From positions 1 through 64,000 of the forward strand of contig JAUXPP010000110.1 of assembly GCA_030683705.1 (NCBI GenBank): DNA of 64,000 nucleotides, written 5' to 3'. A program made the position numbers and the translations under genes. Shown here in pieces: positions 17,686 to 27,211 of this stretch (position 1 is its first letter; each line of letters opens with the position of its first letter). The notes under the pieces are model-generated. The model ran no database searches and was not told the origin of the DNA. It was given only the letters and a program-made list of their open reading frames with translations. Origin of the DNA: Polaromonas sp. GTDB taxonomy: Bacteria > Pseudomonadota > Gammaproteobacteria > Burkholderiales > Burkholderiaceae_C.

Positions 17686-17925
17686 TCAGCGCGCCACAAT
17701 CCGGGCGGTGCCCGCCAGGGTCAGCCCGCTGCCCAGCCGGTCAACAATGTGATGGTTTGCTGTTGCCGAACAGCTGGATGCTGGGGCCCGCGAACAACGC
17801 CGCAGCCGCGGCCAAGATCCCGGACCGGGATTGAGCCGTGCGTCAGCGGTTGGGGCAAAGAGGATGCTGAAGGAAAACGCCGTCCGGGCGGCACGCAGAG
17901 ACCCCGCGCCGGACAATACCGCCAC
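17686..17925 (-). pseudogene. Possible decayed LysE/RhtB exporter remnant
   Basis: The 440 bp between mshM and scoB hold no intact gene. On the minus strand the last codons read VDRLGSGLTLAGTARIVAR and stop at 17686, the form of the C-terminal end of LysE/RhtB amino-acid exporters. Upstream, pieces with LysE-like look (LPQ..., LAAAAALFAG) appear in other frames, as expected for several frameshifts. The short open frame itself has no family match over its first half. This is a weak call from pattern only. Confidence 0.22.
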
Positions 17926-17962
17926 GCCGCCGGCATCCCGCCGGCAAGCGCTCAGCGCGCGG

Positions 17963-18601
17963 TCAGTGCAGCTTGCAGCCGGTTTTGGCCTGCAGCGCCT
18001 CCATGGTCACACCAGGCGCCAGTTCGACCACTTTCAATCCCTGCGGCGTGATATCCATCACGGCCAGGTCGGTGATGATGCGGTCGATCACCGCCTTGCC
18101 GGTCAGGGGCAGCGTGCATTCGGGCAGGATCTTGAAGTCCTCCGTGCCGTCCTTTTTCTTCGCCACATGCTCCATCAGCACGATGCAGCGCTTGACGCCG
18201 GCGACCAGGTCCATCGCGCCGCCCATGCCCTTGACCATCTTGCCGGGAATCATCCAGTTGGCCAGATCGCCCTTCTCGCTGACCTGCATCGCGCCCAGGA
18301 TGCTCAGGTTGATCTTGCCGCCGCGGATCATGGCGAAGCTGTCATGGCTGCCAAAAATCGACGAGCCCTTGATGGTGGTGACGGTTTGTTTGCCGGCGTT
18401 GATCAGGTCGGCGTCGACCTCGTCTTCGGTCGGGAAGGCACCAATGCCCAGCATGCCGTTTTCCGACTGCAGCCAGACTTCCTTGTCGGCCGGCACGAAG
18501 TTGGCCACCAGCGTCGGGATGCCGATGCCGAGGTTCACGTAAAAACCGTCTTCGAGTTCCTGGGCGGCACGCGCCGCCATTTGGTCTTGGGTCCAGGGCA
18601 T
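17963..18601 (-). CDS. scoB: 3-oxoacid CoA-transferase subunit B
   Basis: 212 residues from MPWTQDQM, the ATG one base after the scoA stop. A longer in-frame start exists inside scoA but is not needed. The catalytic Glu is in the SENGMLG motif (near 48), preceded by GIGIPTLV, and the family signature [16 protein letters not shown] follows. With subunit A it transfers CoA from succinyl-CoA to 3-oxoacids such as acetoacetate, or to 3-oxoadipate in the PcaIJ branch. Length and motif fit both. The neighbouring PcaC-like protein makes a link to beta-ketoadipate or ketone-body use possible, but substrate cannot be read from sequence. Confidence 0.92.
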   Translation of the reverse strand: MPWTQDQMAARAAQELEDGFYVNLGIGIPTLVANFVPADKEVWLQSENGMLGIGAFPTEDEVDADLINAGKQTVTTIKGSSIFGSHDSFAMIRGGKINLSILGAMQVSEKGDLANWMIPGKMVKGMGGAMDLVAGVKRCIVLMEHVAKKKDGTEDFKILPECTLPLTGKAVIDRIITDLAVMDITPQGLKVVELAPGVTMEALQAKTGCKLH

Positions 18602-18602
18602 A

Positions 18603-19304
18603 TCAGGCTTTCTCGGTGATGGTGCGTTTTTCGATGCGTTTTTCCGGGCTGGCATTGAGCACGATGCGGTGCACGTAGATGCCCGGCAGGTGGATGTCGT
18701 CGGGCGCCAGTTCGCCGACCTCGACGATTTTTTCCACCTCGACGATGCAGACCTTGCCGGCCATCGCGGCCGCCGGGTTGAAGTTGCGCGCGGTGAGGTT
18801 GAAGCGCAGGTTGCCGGACTTGTCTGCCACGGCCGCCTTGACCAGCGCCACGTCGGGCACCAGCGAGCGCTCCATCACGTAGGTTTCGCCATCGAATTCG
18901 CGCAATTCCTTGCCCTCGGCCACCTGGGTGCCAACACCGGTCTTGGTGAAAAAAGCCGGGATGCCCGCGCCACCGGCGCGCAGCTTTTCGGCCAGCGTGC
19001 CCTGCGGCGTGAACTCGAGTGCCAGTTCACCGGCCAGGTACTGGCGCTCGAACTCCTTGTTCTCGCCGACGTAGCTGGAAATCATTTTTTTGATCTGGCG
19101 TGTCTCGAGCAATTTGCCCAGGCCGAAGCCGTCCACACCGGCGTTGTTGGAGATGACGGTCAGGTCCTTGGTGCCGCTGTCACGCAGCGCCTGGATCAGG
19201 GCCTCGGGGATGCCGCACAGGCCAAAACCGCCAACCGCCATCAACTGGCCGTCCTTGACGACACCCTTGAGGGCCTCGGTAGCGGAGGGAAAAAGTTTAT
19301 TCAC
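18603..19304 (-). CDS. scoA: 3-oxoacid CoA-transferase subunit A
   Basis: 233 residues from a GTG with AGGAG 8 bp upstream; the ATG 10 codons earlier lacks a ribosome site. The CoA-transferase family I motif [10 protein letters not shown] is at about 25-34, followed by the subunit-A patterns [12 protein letters not shown] and [27 protein letters not shown] (in shortened view). It forms a heterodimer or heterotetramer with ScoB and acts in the cytoplasm. It is the first gene of the scoAB operon and is divergent from a PAS-LuxR regulator, with a 22 bp palindrome in the shared upstream region. Confidence 0.92.
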   Translation of the reverse strand: MNKLFPSATEALKGVVKDGQLMAVGGFGLCGIPEALIQALRDSGTKDLTVISNNAGVDGFGLGKLLETRQIKKMISSYVGENKEFERQYLAGELALEFTPQGTLAEKLRAGGAGIPAFFTKTGVGTQVAEGKELREFDGETYVMERSLVPDVALVKAAVADKSGNLRFNLTARNFNPAAAMAGKVCIVEVEKIVEVGELAPDDIHLPGIYVHRIVLNASPEKRIEKRTITEKA

Positions 19305-19352
19305 AAAAAATCTCCTGGAGAACTTCCAACACACACTTCAAAACCGTACGAT

Positions 19353-19374
19353 ACTACTTATCTTGATACGTAGT
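19353..19374. promoter_or_regulatory. Palindromic operator candidate between scoA and the PAS-LuxR gene
   Basis: ACTACTTAT-CTTG-ATACGTAGT: nine-base arms with one mismatch around a four-base spacer, 48 bp upstream of scoA and 40 bp upstream of the regulator. It is the sort of dyad bound by LuxR-type dimers, so auto- and cross-regulation by the adjacent protein is likely. Confidence 0.55.
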
Positions 19375-19414
19375 TATCCCTAAAGCTTAACCCTCAGTGC
19401 TTCTCACCGACCCC

Positions 19415-19969
19415 ATGGACATCGACTACCGGCTGGCCTTCAACATGGCACCGGTCGGGCTGGTGCTGTCCCGCAACCGCGGCATTGTCGACTGCAACCA
19501 GCACCTGTGTGAAATGTTCGGCGCCACGCGCGAACAACTCATCGGCCAGTCCTTCCAGATTCTCTACCCCAGCGCCGACGAGTACGAGCGCATAGGCGCT
19601 CGCATGTTGCCCATCCTCAATGCCAAGGGCCACTACGCCGACGACCGCATCATGAAACGTGTGGACGGCCGTCTCAAGGGGGAAACCTTCTGGTGCCACG
19701 TCACCGGCCGGGCGCTCAACCGTGCCGCGCCGCACGAGTCCGGCATCTGGACCTTCGAGGACCTGAGCTCACGCCGGCCGGTCAAGGCCGAACTGACCGC
19801 ACGCGAACGCGAAGTCGCTGCGCACCTGATGGACGGCATGACCTCCAAGGAAATCGGCCGCGCCCTGGTGATCAGCCATCGCACCGTGGAAATCTACCGC
19901 GCACGCCTGATGCGCAAGTACAAGGCCTCCACCACCGCGGACCTGGTGCACAAGCTGATGGAAGGCTGA
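19415..19969 (+). CDS. PAS-LuxR transcriptional regulator
   Basis: 184 residues from ATG (a GTG six codons earlier at 19397 is the alternative start). The PAS domain (about 5-115) reads YRLAFNMAPVGLVLSRNRGIV and closes with GIWTFEDLS. The LuxR/GerE HTH follows at about 125-182 with ELTAREREVAAHLMDG, SKEIGRALVISHRTVEIYRAR and a C-terminal KLMEG. There is no receiver domain, so it probably senses a small molecule through PAS. It is divergent from scoAB and separated by 110 bp that hold a strong dyad, which points to control of scoAB. The effector is unknown. Confidence 0.87.
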   Translation: MDIDYRLAFNMAPVGLVLSRNRGIVDCNQHLCEMFGATREQLIGQSFQILYPSADEYERIGARMLPILNAKGHYADDRIMKRVDGRLKGETFWCHVTGRALNRAAPHESGIWTFEDLSSRRPVKAELTAREREVAAHLMDGMTSKEIGRALVISHRTVEIYRARLMRKYKASTTADLVHKLMEG

Positions 19970-19983
19970 ACGACCGCCTGATT

Positions 19984-20045
19984 CGCTCTGTTTTTGATAG
20001 CTGCTTACGCAATCCGGACAAGGGCTGGAAGCAAAACAGCTTGCA
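19984..20045 (+). repeat. ~60 bp dispersed repeat, copy 2
   Basis: Core TTTTTGATAGCTGCTTACGC, then AAGGGCTGGAAGC. It begins 15 bp after the stop of the PAS-LuxR gene and ends 16 bp before the converging PcaC-like stop. Confidence 0.85.
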
Positions 20046-20060
20046 ATCCGGCCGATGCGG

Positions 20061-20438
20061 TCAGGCCTTTTTCGGTCCGTCCACCACCTCGGCCGCCATC
20101 CGGAAGGCATCCACCGCGGCAGGTACGCCGCAGTACACCGCCGCATGCAGCAACACCTCCTGCAACTCGGCCGGCGTGACGCCGTTGTTCAGCGCGCCGC
20201 GCACATGGCCCTTGAGTTCATGCGGCTTGCCCAGCGCCGTCAGCATCGCGACGGTGATCAGGCTGCGTGTCTTGAGGTCCAGGCCGGGACGCTGCCACAC
20301 ATCACCCCAGGCCTTGGCGGTGATGTGCTCCTGGATGGGCCGCGTGAAATCCGTGGCATGGCCCAAAGCGCTGGCCACAAAATCCTCGCCCATCACCTGC
20401 CTGCGTGTGGCCAGGCCTTTTTCAAATGCCGCGTCCAT
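20061..20438 (-). CDS. Carboxymuconolactone decarboxylase family protein (PcaC-like)
   Basis: 125 residues from an ATG preceded by GGAGA. It contains the PcaC/CMD pattern: GDVWQRPGLDLKTRSLITVAML (about 45-66), GHVRGALNNGVTPAELQEVLLHAAVYCGVPAAVDAF (in shortened view, about 75-110). Length and the His in LLHAAVY match 4-carboxymuconolactone decarboxylases, which make 3-oxoadipate enol-lactone in the protocatechuate branch of the beta-ketoadipate pathway. It is not in a pca operon here, and many stand-alone family members have other or unknown roles. It faces away from katG. Family certain; the PcaC reaction is possible because of nearby scoAB. Confidence 0.8.
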   Translation of the reverse strand: MDAAFEKGLATRRQVMGEDFVASALGHATDFTRPIQEHITAKAWGDVWQRPGLDLKTRSLITVAMLTALGKPHELKGHVRGALNNGVTPAELQEVLLHAAVYCGVPAAVDAFRMAAEVVDGPKKA

Positions 20439-20550
20439 GTGTCTCTCCGAAATGAAAGCGCCAGCATAACCCTGCCCGCTGCCGCCGCCCGTCGAGGTGA
20501 TGCACAAGATTACCCGGTCAGCCGTCCGGCCAAACCGGGTCATTACATAA

Positions 20551-20587
20551 AACTATGAATGCTATTTGAAACATTGAGTTGCCCTAT
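20551..20587 (+). promoter_or_regulatory. OxyR-like site upstream of katG
   Basis: CTAT (20562) - 7 bp - ATTG (20573) - 7 bp - CTAT (20584) reproduces three of four quarter-sites of the OxyR pattern ATAG-N7-CTAT-N7-ATAG-N7-CTAT, at exact spacing, 60-96 bp upstream of the katG start. The first quarter-site (AACT) is poor. OxyR control of katG is well known in proteobacteria. Confidence 0.45.
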
Positions 20588-20604
20588 CAAGCACGCACTC
20601 CTAG

Positions 20605-22833
<2,229 letters not shown>

Positions 22834-22929
22834 CCGTCAGGACCACCCCTGACGTCCCTGCGTTGGGCCCCGGCGCACCCGCGTCTGTTTCAGTCAGAAG
22901 GTCTAACTCCCCACTCCCAACCCCCCGCC

Positions 22930-22957
22930 CTTCCCTCGCCCCGCTGGGCGAGGGAAG
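22930..22957. terminator. 12 bp perfect hairpin after katG
   Basis: CTTCCCTCGCCC - CGCT - GGGCGAGGGAAG. There is no U-tract, so it may be a Rho-dependent end, a transcript-stabilising hairpin or part of the dispersed repeat that follows. Confidence 0.45.
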
Positions 22958-22964
22958 GGAGCCT

Positions 22965-23310
22965 CATTTGGCCGCGTGCGCTGCGCTCGCGTGCAAACAT
23001 GACGGTCTGTTGGGATTCCCGCAAGAGAAGCGCTACGCGCTTCTCTTGCTCCGGACTTTTGTCCCCGCATTGGTTTTCTGTCCCCCACCCGTCGGGCTGG
23101 GCCGAGGAGCGCAGACAAAAGCGGATCAGGGATCGCGATTGTCTGAGCCGAAGGCGAGTTCGAGCGAGACCCCGCTTTTGTCGAGCACCGCAGGTTGCCC
23201 CGGAGCGCAGCGCAGAGGACCCAGACCATCGGGTCGCCTTTTCTTTGGTGACTTTCTTTTGGCGAAGCAAAAGAAAGTTACTTGCCGCCGGGCAACCCCC
23301 GGCTAACAGA
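22965..23310 (-). repeat. Long dispersed repeat (KVTKEKATR family), copy A
   Basis: The 580 bp between katG and the next gene hold no credible gene. Read on the minus strand from 23310 the DNA matches both arms of the 55.45-55.98 kb element: GCCGGGGGTTGCCCGGCGGC, then a TTTCTTTTGCTTCGCC palindrome, then a region that translates as KKVTKEKATRWSG and ATCGAR. Open frames through it are Arg/Ser-rich with no fold pattern and are best treated as spurious. Confidence 0.8.
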
Positions 23311-23345
23311 CGCGCACCAACTACCAAACGTCAAAGTAGCCGGAG

Positions 23346-23373
23346 ATGGACCCCGGATCCAGTCCGGGATGAC
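23346..23373. repeat. CCCGGAT palindromic repeat
   Basis: ATGGACCCCGGATCCAGTCC followed by GGGATGAC. It is an imperfect palindrome of the common 'GTC-TCCCGG-A-CCGGG' intergenic type and recurs in the opposite orientation near 55.4 kb. Confidence 0.6.
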
Positions 23374-23415
23374 AGGCCGAACGTATCATCAAGCCCTATC
23401 GCATGGAGACACGAC

Positions 23416-23991
23416 ATGAGCACAAGATATCCCCTCCCCGACCTCAACACCCTGCCCGGCGACATCCAGGCCAAAATTCTGGAGGTGCAGGAAAAAGCCG
23501 GCTTTGTGCCCAACGTCTTCCTCGCGCTGGCGCGGCGTCCGGCCGAGTGGCGGGCGTTTTTTGCGTACCACGACGCGCTGATGCTGCGGGAAGAATCCGG
23601 GCTGTCCAAGGGCGACCGCGAGATGATTGTCACCACCACCAGCGCCGCCAACCAGTGCCTGTACTGCGTGGTGGCGCACGGTGCGCTGCTGCGGATTTAC
23701 GAGAAGAAACCGCTGGTGGCCGACCAGGTGGCGGTGAACTACCGCAAGGCCGACATCACGCCGCGCCAGCGCGCCATGCTGGATTTCGCGATGAAGGTCT
23801 GCGAGCGCTCGCACGAGGTCGAAGAAGCCGATTTTGTTGCGCTGCAGGCGCACGGCTTCAATGACGAGGACATCTGGGACATCGCGGCGATCACGGCATT
23901 TTTCGGCCTGTCCAACCGCATCGCCAGTTTTTCCGGCATGTTGCCCAACCCCGAGTTCTACCTGATGGGGCGCGTGCCCAAGCAGAAATAG
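23416..23991 (+). CDS. Peroxidase-related CMD/AhpD-like protein
   Basis: 191 residues starting MSTRYPLPDL, after GGAGAC. It carries the AhpD-like redox motif CLYCVVAHG (CxxC plus His, near 78-86) inside the carboxymuconolactone decarboxylase fold, with flanks VPNVFLALARRP and LDFAMKVCERS. The C-terminal DIAAITAFFGLSNRIA matches the 'uncharacterized peroxidase-related enzyme' group. Such proteins reduce peroxides with a thiol relay; no partner is visible. It lies near katG, but a repeat region intervenes, so a common operon is unlikely. A longer ORF frame exists upstream but runs through the repeat and is rejected. Confidence 0.85.
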   Translation: MSTRYPLPDLNTLPGDIQAKILEVQEKAGFVPNVFLALARRPAEWRAFFAYHDALMLREESGLSKGDREMIVTTTSAANQCLYCVVAHGALLRIYEKKPLVADQVAVNYRKADITPRQRAMLDFAMKVCERSHEVEEADFVALQAHGFNDEDIWDIAAITAFFGLSNRIASFSGMLPNPEFYLMGRVPKQK

Positions 23992-24002
23992 GGACCGGCA
24001 TT

Positions 24003-24059
24003 CGCTATTACTTTGATAGCTGGCCACGCTTGCCCAGAAAGGGCTGGAGGCCGATTTAA
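24003..24059 (+). repeat. ~60 bp dispersed repeat, copy 3
   Basis: CGCTATTACTTTGATAGCTG, then CCACGCT, then AAAGGGCTGGAGGCCGATTT. It starts 12 bp after the stop of the CMD-like gene and ends 15 bp before the converging thioesterase stop. Confidence 0.9.
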
Positions 24060-24074
24060 TGCATGAACGGACGC

Positions 24075-24494
24075 CTAGGTGACGATGGCCCGCATCCAGT
24101 CGGGCAAGGTGGCGGCCTTCTGGCTCGGAAAGTCCACCCAGATGGTGGTGGCGCCGCCCGCGGCGTAAATCACGCCGGGCTGGTCGCTGCGCTCCATCGT
24201 GCCCCAGGTCTCGAAGGTCGTGCGCCCCGGGTCGCTGGCGTACATCTTCACCAGCACATCGCCCGGGTACTCCAGCTGCTTGTAGAAATTGCAGAAGGCG
24301 TTGACGATGACCGGGCCCTCGCCCTTGGGGTCGGGCACGCAGCCGATCGAATACATCCAGTCGATGCGCACCGTCTCCAGGTAGCGGAAATAGCTGGCGT
24401 TGTTGACGTGGCCCATGGCGTCCATGTCGCCCCAGCGGATCGGCAGGCGCATCTCGAAGACCAGCTTCTTGCTTTCGGGAATCTCGATTTTCAT
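24075..24494 (-). CDS. Acyl-CoA thioesterase (4HBT/YbgC family)
   Basis: 139 residues from MKIEIPES. The hot-dog fold motif IRWGDMDAMGHVNNASYFRY holds the catalytic Asp, with the usual ETVRIDWM helix after it. The C-terminal strands read TTFETWGTM, VIYAAGGATTIWVDF. It hydrolyses acyl-CoA thioesters in the cytoplasm; the chain length is unknown. It lies 14 bp after an SDR gene on the same strand and probably shares its transcript, as found in acyl-CoA or ketone metabolism clusters. The longer upstream frame of the ORF (to 25778) is out of frame with real genes and is discarded. Confidence 0.88.
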   Translation of the reverse strand: MKIEIPESKKLVFEMRLPIRWGDMDAMGHVNNASYFRYLETVRIDWMYSIGCVPDPKGEGPVIVNAFCNFYKQLEYPGDVLVKMYASDPGRTTFETWGTMERSDQPGVIYAAGGATTIWVDFPSQKAATLPDWMRAIVT

Positions 24495-24508
24495 TGTTCG
24501 TCCGCAGC

Positions 24509-25291
24509 TCAGACGCCGAAGCCGTCGTCGGCGGCAATCACCGCGCCGTTGATGAAATGGCTCTGGCCGCTGGCCAGCATCACCAGCAACGCGTCCAGGT
24601 CCGCGGGTGTGCCGATGCGTTTGCGCGGCAGCATCTGCACCAGTTTTTTGCCCTGCTCGGTTTCCCAGTGGTGGTGGTTGATCTCGGTGTCGATATAGCC
24701 CGGGCAGATCGCGTTGACGTTGATGCCGAACTTGCCCCACTCCAGCGCCATGGCCCGCGTCATCTGCACCACGGCGGCCTTGCTCATGCAGTACACACCG
24801 ATCTGCGGCAACACGCGCAGGCCGGCCATCGAGGCGATGTTGATGATGCGGCCGCCCGAGAATGCCCCCGGCGCCATGCCGCGCGAGCGCGCCAGCATGC
24901 GTTTGCCGACTTCCTGGCCGACAAAAAAAGCGCCCTTGACGTTGGTGTTGAAGATGAAGTCGTAGTCCTCCTCCCCGACGTCCTGCAGGCGCTGCGTGGT
25001 GCTGACGCCGGAGTTGTTGACCAGGATGTCGATGGGGCCGACCTCGGTCTCGGCGTGCGCCACCGCCGACTTGATGCTGGCGTGGTCCGTCACATCGAGC
25101 GACACCACATGCGCGTCGCCGCCCTCGGCCTCGATCTGCGCCCGCAGCTCCTTGAGCTTGTCCATGCGCCGGCTTGCCAGCACCACGGCCGCACCCGCGC
25201 GGCTCAGGGTTTTGGCAAACTGGGCGCCCAGGCCCCCCGAAGCACCTGTCACCAGTGCAACCCTCCCCGACAAATCCATGCTGTAAGCCAT
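24509..25291 (-). CDS. SDR family oxidoreductase
   Basis: 260 residues. Rossmann motif TGASGGLG (about 15-22), NNSG (near 91), catalytic Ser in NIASMAG and YCMSK (Tyr/Lys, near 165-169), plus the PGYIDTEIN segment. It is a classical NAD(P)-dependent short-chain dehydrogenase/reductase with a C-terminus close to 3-hydroxyacyl-CoA or 3-ketoacyl reductases (FINGAVIAADDGFGV). The substrate is not readable. It is co-transcribed with the thioesterase and is divergent from etfQO; a short dyad AGACA-GG-TGTCT lies in the shared upstream region (25314-25325). Confidence 0.9.
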   Translation of the reverse strand: MAYSMDLSGRVALVTGASGGLGAQFAKTLSRAGAAVVLASRRMDKLKELRAQIEAEGGDAHVVSLDVTDHASIKSAVAHAETEVGPIDILVNNSGVSTTQRLQDVGEEDYDFIFNTNVKGAFFVGQEVGKRMLARSRGMAPGAFSGGRIINIASMAGLRVLPQIGVYCMSKAAVVQMTRAMALEWGKFGINVNAICPGYIDTEINHHHWETEQGKKLVQMLPRKRIGTPADLDALLVMLASGQSHFINGAVIAADDGFGV

Positions 25292-25416
25292 GGCAAACTC
25301 CTTTCATCATTAGAGACAGGTGTCTGACTTGCGGCTGACCTTGGCAGAATAAAATCAGCTGCTGCACCGGCGGACACAGCCCACACCTTACGCAAACCAT
25401 TATCAGCGAGCCCCAC

Positions 25417-27102
25417 ATGACCCACCAAGAAATCCTCGCCCAGTTCGGCCCCCGTGAAGCCATGGAATACGACGTGGTCGTGGTCGGTGGCGGCCCCGGC
25501 GGCCTGGCCACCGCCATCCGCCTGAAGCAGCTCGCCGCCGAAAAAGGCACGGAGCTGTCGGTGGTGGTGCTGGAAAAAGGCTCGGAGCCCGGCGCACACA
25601 TCCTCAGCGGCGCCGTGATGGACCCCAAGGCCCTGACCGAGCTGATCCCCAACTGGAAAGAACTGGGCGCACCCCTGAACCAGGCCGTCACAGCCGACGA
25701 AGTGCTGTTCCTCAGCGAAACCGGCGCCACCAAAACCCCCGGCTTCCTGGTGCCCGAGTGTTTCCACAACGAAGGCAACTACGTCATCAGCCTGGGCAAT
25801 GTGGTGCGCTGGCTGGCGCAGCAGGCCGAAAACCTCGGTGTCGAGATTTTCCCGGGCTTTGCGGCCGCCGAAGTGCTCTACAACGACGACGGTTCCGTCA
25901 AGGGCGTGGCCACCGGCAACCTCGGCGTCGGCAAGGACGGCCAGCCCAGCGACCATTTCCAGCTCGGCATGGAGCTGCATGGCAAGTACACCATCTTCGC
26001 CGAGGGCGCACGTGGCCATCTCGGCCGCCAGCTGATGGCGCAGTTCAAGCTCAACGAGGGCAAGGACCCGCAGGCCTACGCCCTGGGCGTGAAGGAACTC
26101 TGGGAAATCGACCCGGCCAAACACAAGCCCGGCCTGGTCGTGCACACCGCCGGCTGGCCCATGGACAGCAAAACCTACGGCGGCGGCTTCATGTACCACC
26201 TCGAGGACAACAAGGTCACGCTGGGCCTGGTGGTCGGCCTCGACTACACCAATCCTTATCTCAGCCCCTTCGAGGAAATGCAGCGCTGGAAGACCCACCC
26301 CAGCATCAAGGCTTACCTCGAAGGTGGCAAACGCATCAGCTACGGCGCGCGCGCCATCACGGCCGGCGGTCTGGTGAGCCTGCCCAAGACGGTGTTTCCC
26401 GGCGGTGCGCTGATCGGCTGTGAAGCCGGCTACCTGAATGCCGCGCGCATCAAGGGCAGCCATGCGGCGATCAAGACCGGCATGCTGGCCGCCGAAGCGG
26501 CTTACGAAGCCATCACGGCCGGTCGCCAGCACGACGAGCTCGCGGCCTACCCCGCAGCTTTCGAAAAAAGCTGGCTGTTTGCCGAGCTGCAGCAGTCGCG
26601 CAACTTCAAGCAGTGGTTCAAGAAAGGTGTTTACCTCGGATCCTTCATGACCGGCATCGAGCAGTGGCTGCTGCCCAAGCTCGGCATACGCAACCCGCCG
26701 TGGACCTTGCGCCGCACCATGGCCGACCACGCCATGCTCAAACCGGCGGCAGAGTGCGCGCAAATCGTCTACCCCAAGCCCGACAACAAGATCACCTTCG
26801 ACCGCCTGAGCTCGGTGTTTGTCTCCAACACCAACCATGAAGAGCAGCAGCCGGCGCATCTGACGCTCAAGGACAACAGCGTGCCGGTCAACATCAATCT
26901 GGCCACCTACGCCGGGCCGGAAGCGCGTTATTGCCCGGCCGGTGTCTACGAGTTCGTGAAGAACCCGGACAACTCTGACCGCCTGCAGATCAACGCGCAG
27001 AACTGCGTGCACTGCAAGACCTGCGACATCAAGGACCCGACGCAAAACATCGTCTGGGTCACGCCCGAAGGCGGCGGCGGGCCGAACTACAGCGGCATGT
27101 AA
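25417..27102 (+). CDS. etfQO: Electron transfer flavoprotein-ubiquinone oxidoreductase
   Basis: 561 residues. The FAD-binding motif is GGGPGGLATA (about 24-33), followed by the ubiquinone-binding and membrane-surface region (LVSLPKTVFPGGALIGCEAG) and the C-terminal 4Fe-4S cluster with Cys in RYCPAGVYEF and NCVHCKTCDIKDP. The enzyme sits on the inner membrane face and passes electrons from ETF (fed by acyl-CoA dehydrogenases) to the quinone pool. The etfAB genes are not in the window. It is preceded by a possible promoter (TTGCGG, then TAAAAT at 15 bp spacing). A GC hairpin without U-tract follows the stop (about 27106-27135). Confidence 0.96.
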   Translation: MTHQEILAQFGPREAMEYDVVVVGGGPGGLATAIRLKQLAAEKGTELSVVVLEKGSEPGAHILSGAVMDPKALTELIPNWKELGAPLNQAVTADEVLFLSETGATKTPGFLVPECFHNEGNYVISLGNVVRWLAQQAENLGVEIFPGFAAAEVLYNDDGSVKGVATGNLGVGKDGQPSDHFQLGMELHGKYTIFAEGARGHLGRQLMAQFKLNEGKDPQAYALGVKELWEIDPAKHKPGLVVHTAGWPMDSKTYGGGFMYHLEDNKVTLGLVVGLDYTNPYLSPFEEMQRWKTHPSIKAYLEGGKRISYGARAITAGGLVSLPKTVFPGGALIGCEAGYLNAARIKGSHAAIKTGMLAAEAAYEAITAGRQHDELAAYPAAFEKSWLFAELQQSRNFKQWFKKGVYLGSFMTGIEQWLLPKLGIRNPPWTLRRTMADHAMLKPAAECAQIVYPKPDNKITFDRLSSVFVSNTNHEEQQPAHLTLKDNSVPVNINLATYAGPEARYCPAGVYEFVKNPDNSDRLQINAQNCVHCKTCDIKDPTQNIVWVTPEGGGGPNYSGM

Positions 27103-27211
27103 GTACCGGCCGGGGACGATCGCCCCGGGCCGGCCTCGCCGTGCGTCTTCCTCAAGACACGGCTTTGCGCTATAAGGGAGCCAGACTCAACCGGAAGCTC
27201 CCCCTGTGCGC

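Noticed and set aside
3295..17962. tRNA-Gly as an integration site for the pilus locus
   Set aside because: No direct repeat of the tRNA 3' end is seen at the far end of the locus and no integrase is present.
22999..23415. N-terminal extension of the CMD/AhpD-like protein
   Set aside because: It runs through the dispersed repeat; family members start at MSTRYPLP.
24495..25778. Upstream extension of the thioesterase frame to 25778
   Set aside because: It overlaps the SDR and etfQO genes, has no ribosome site, and its Gly/Arg/Ala-rich sequence has no domain.
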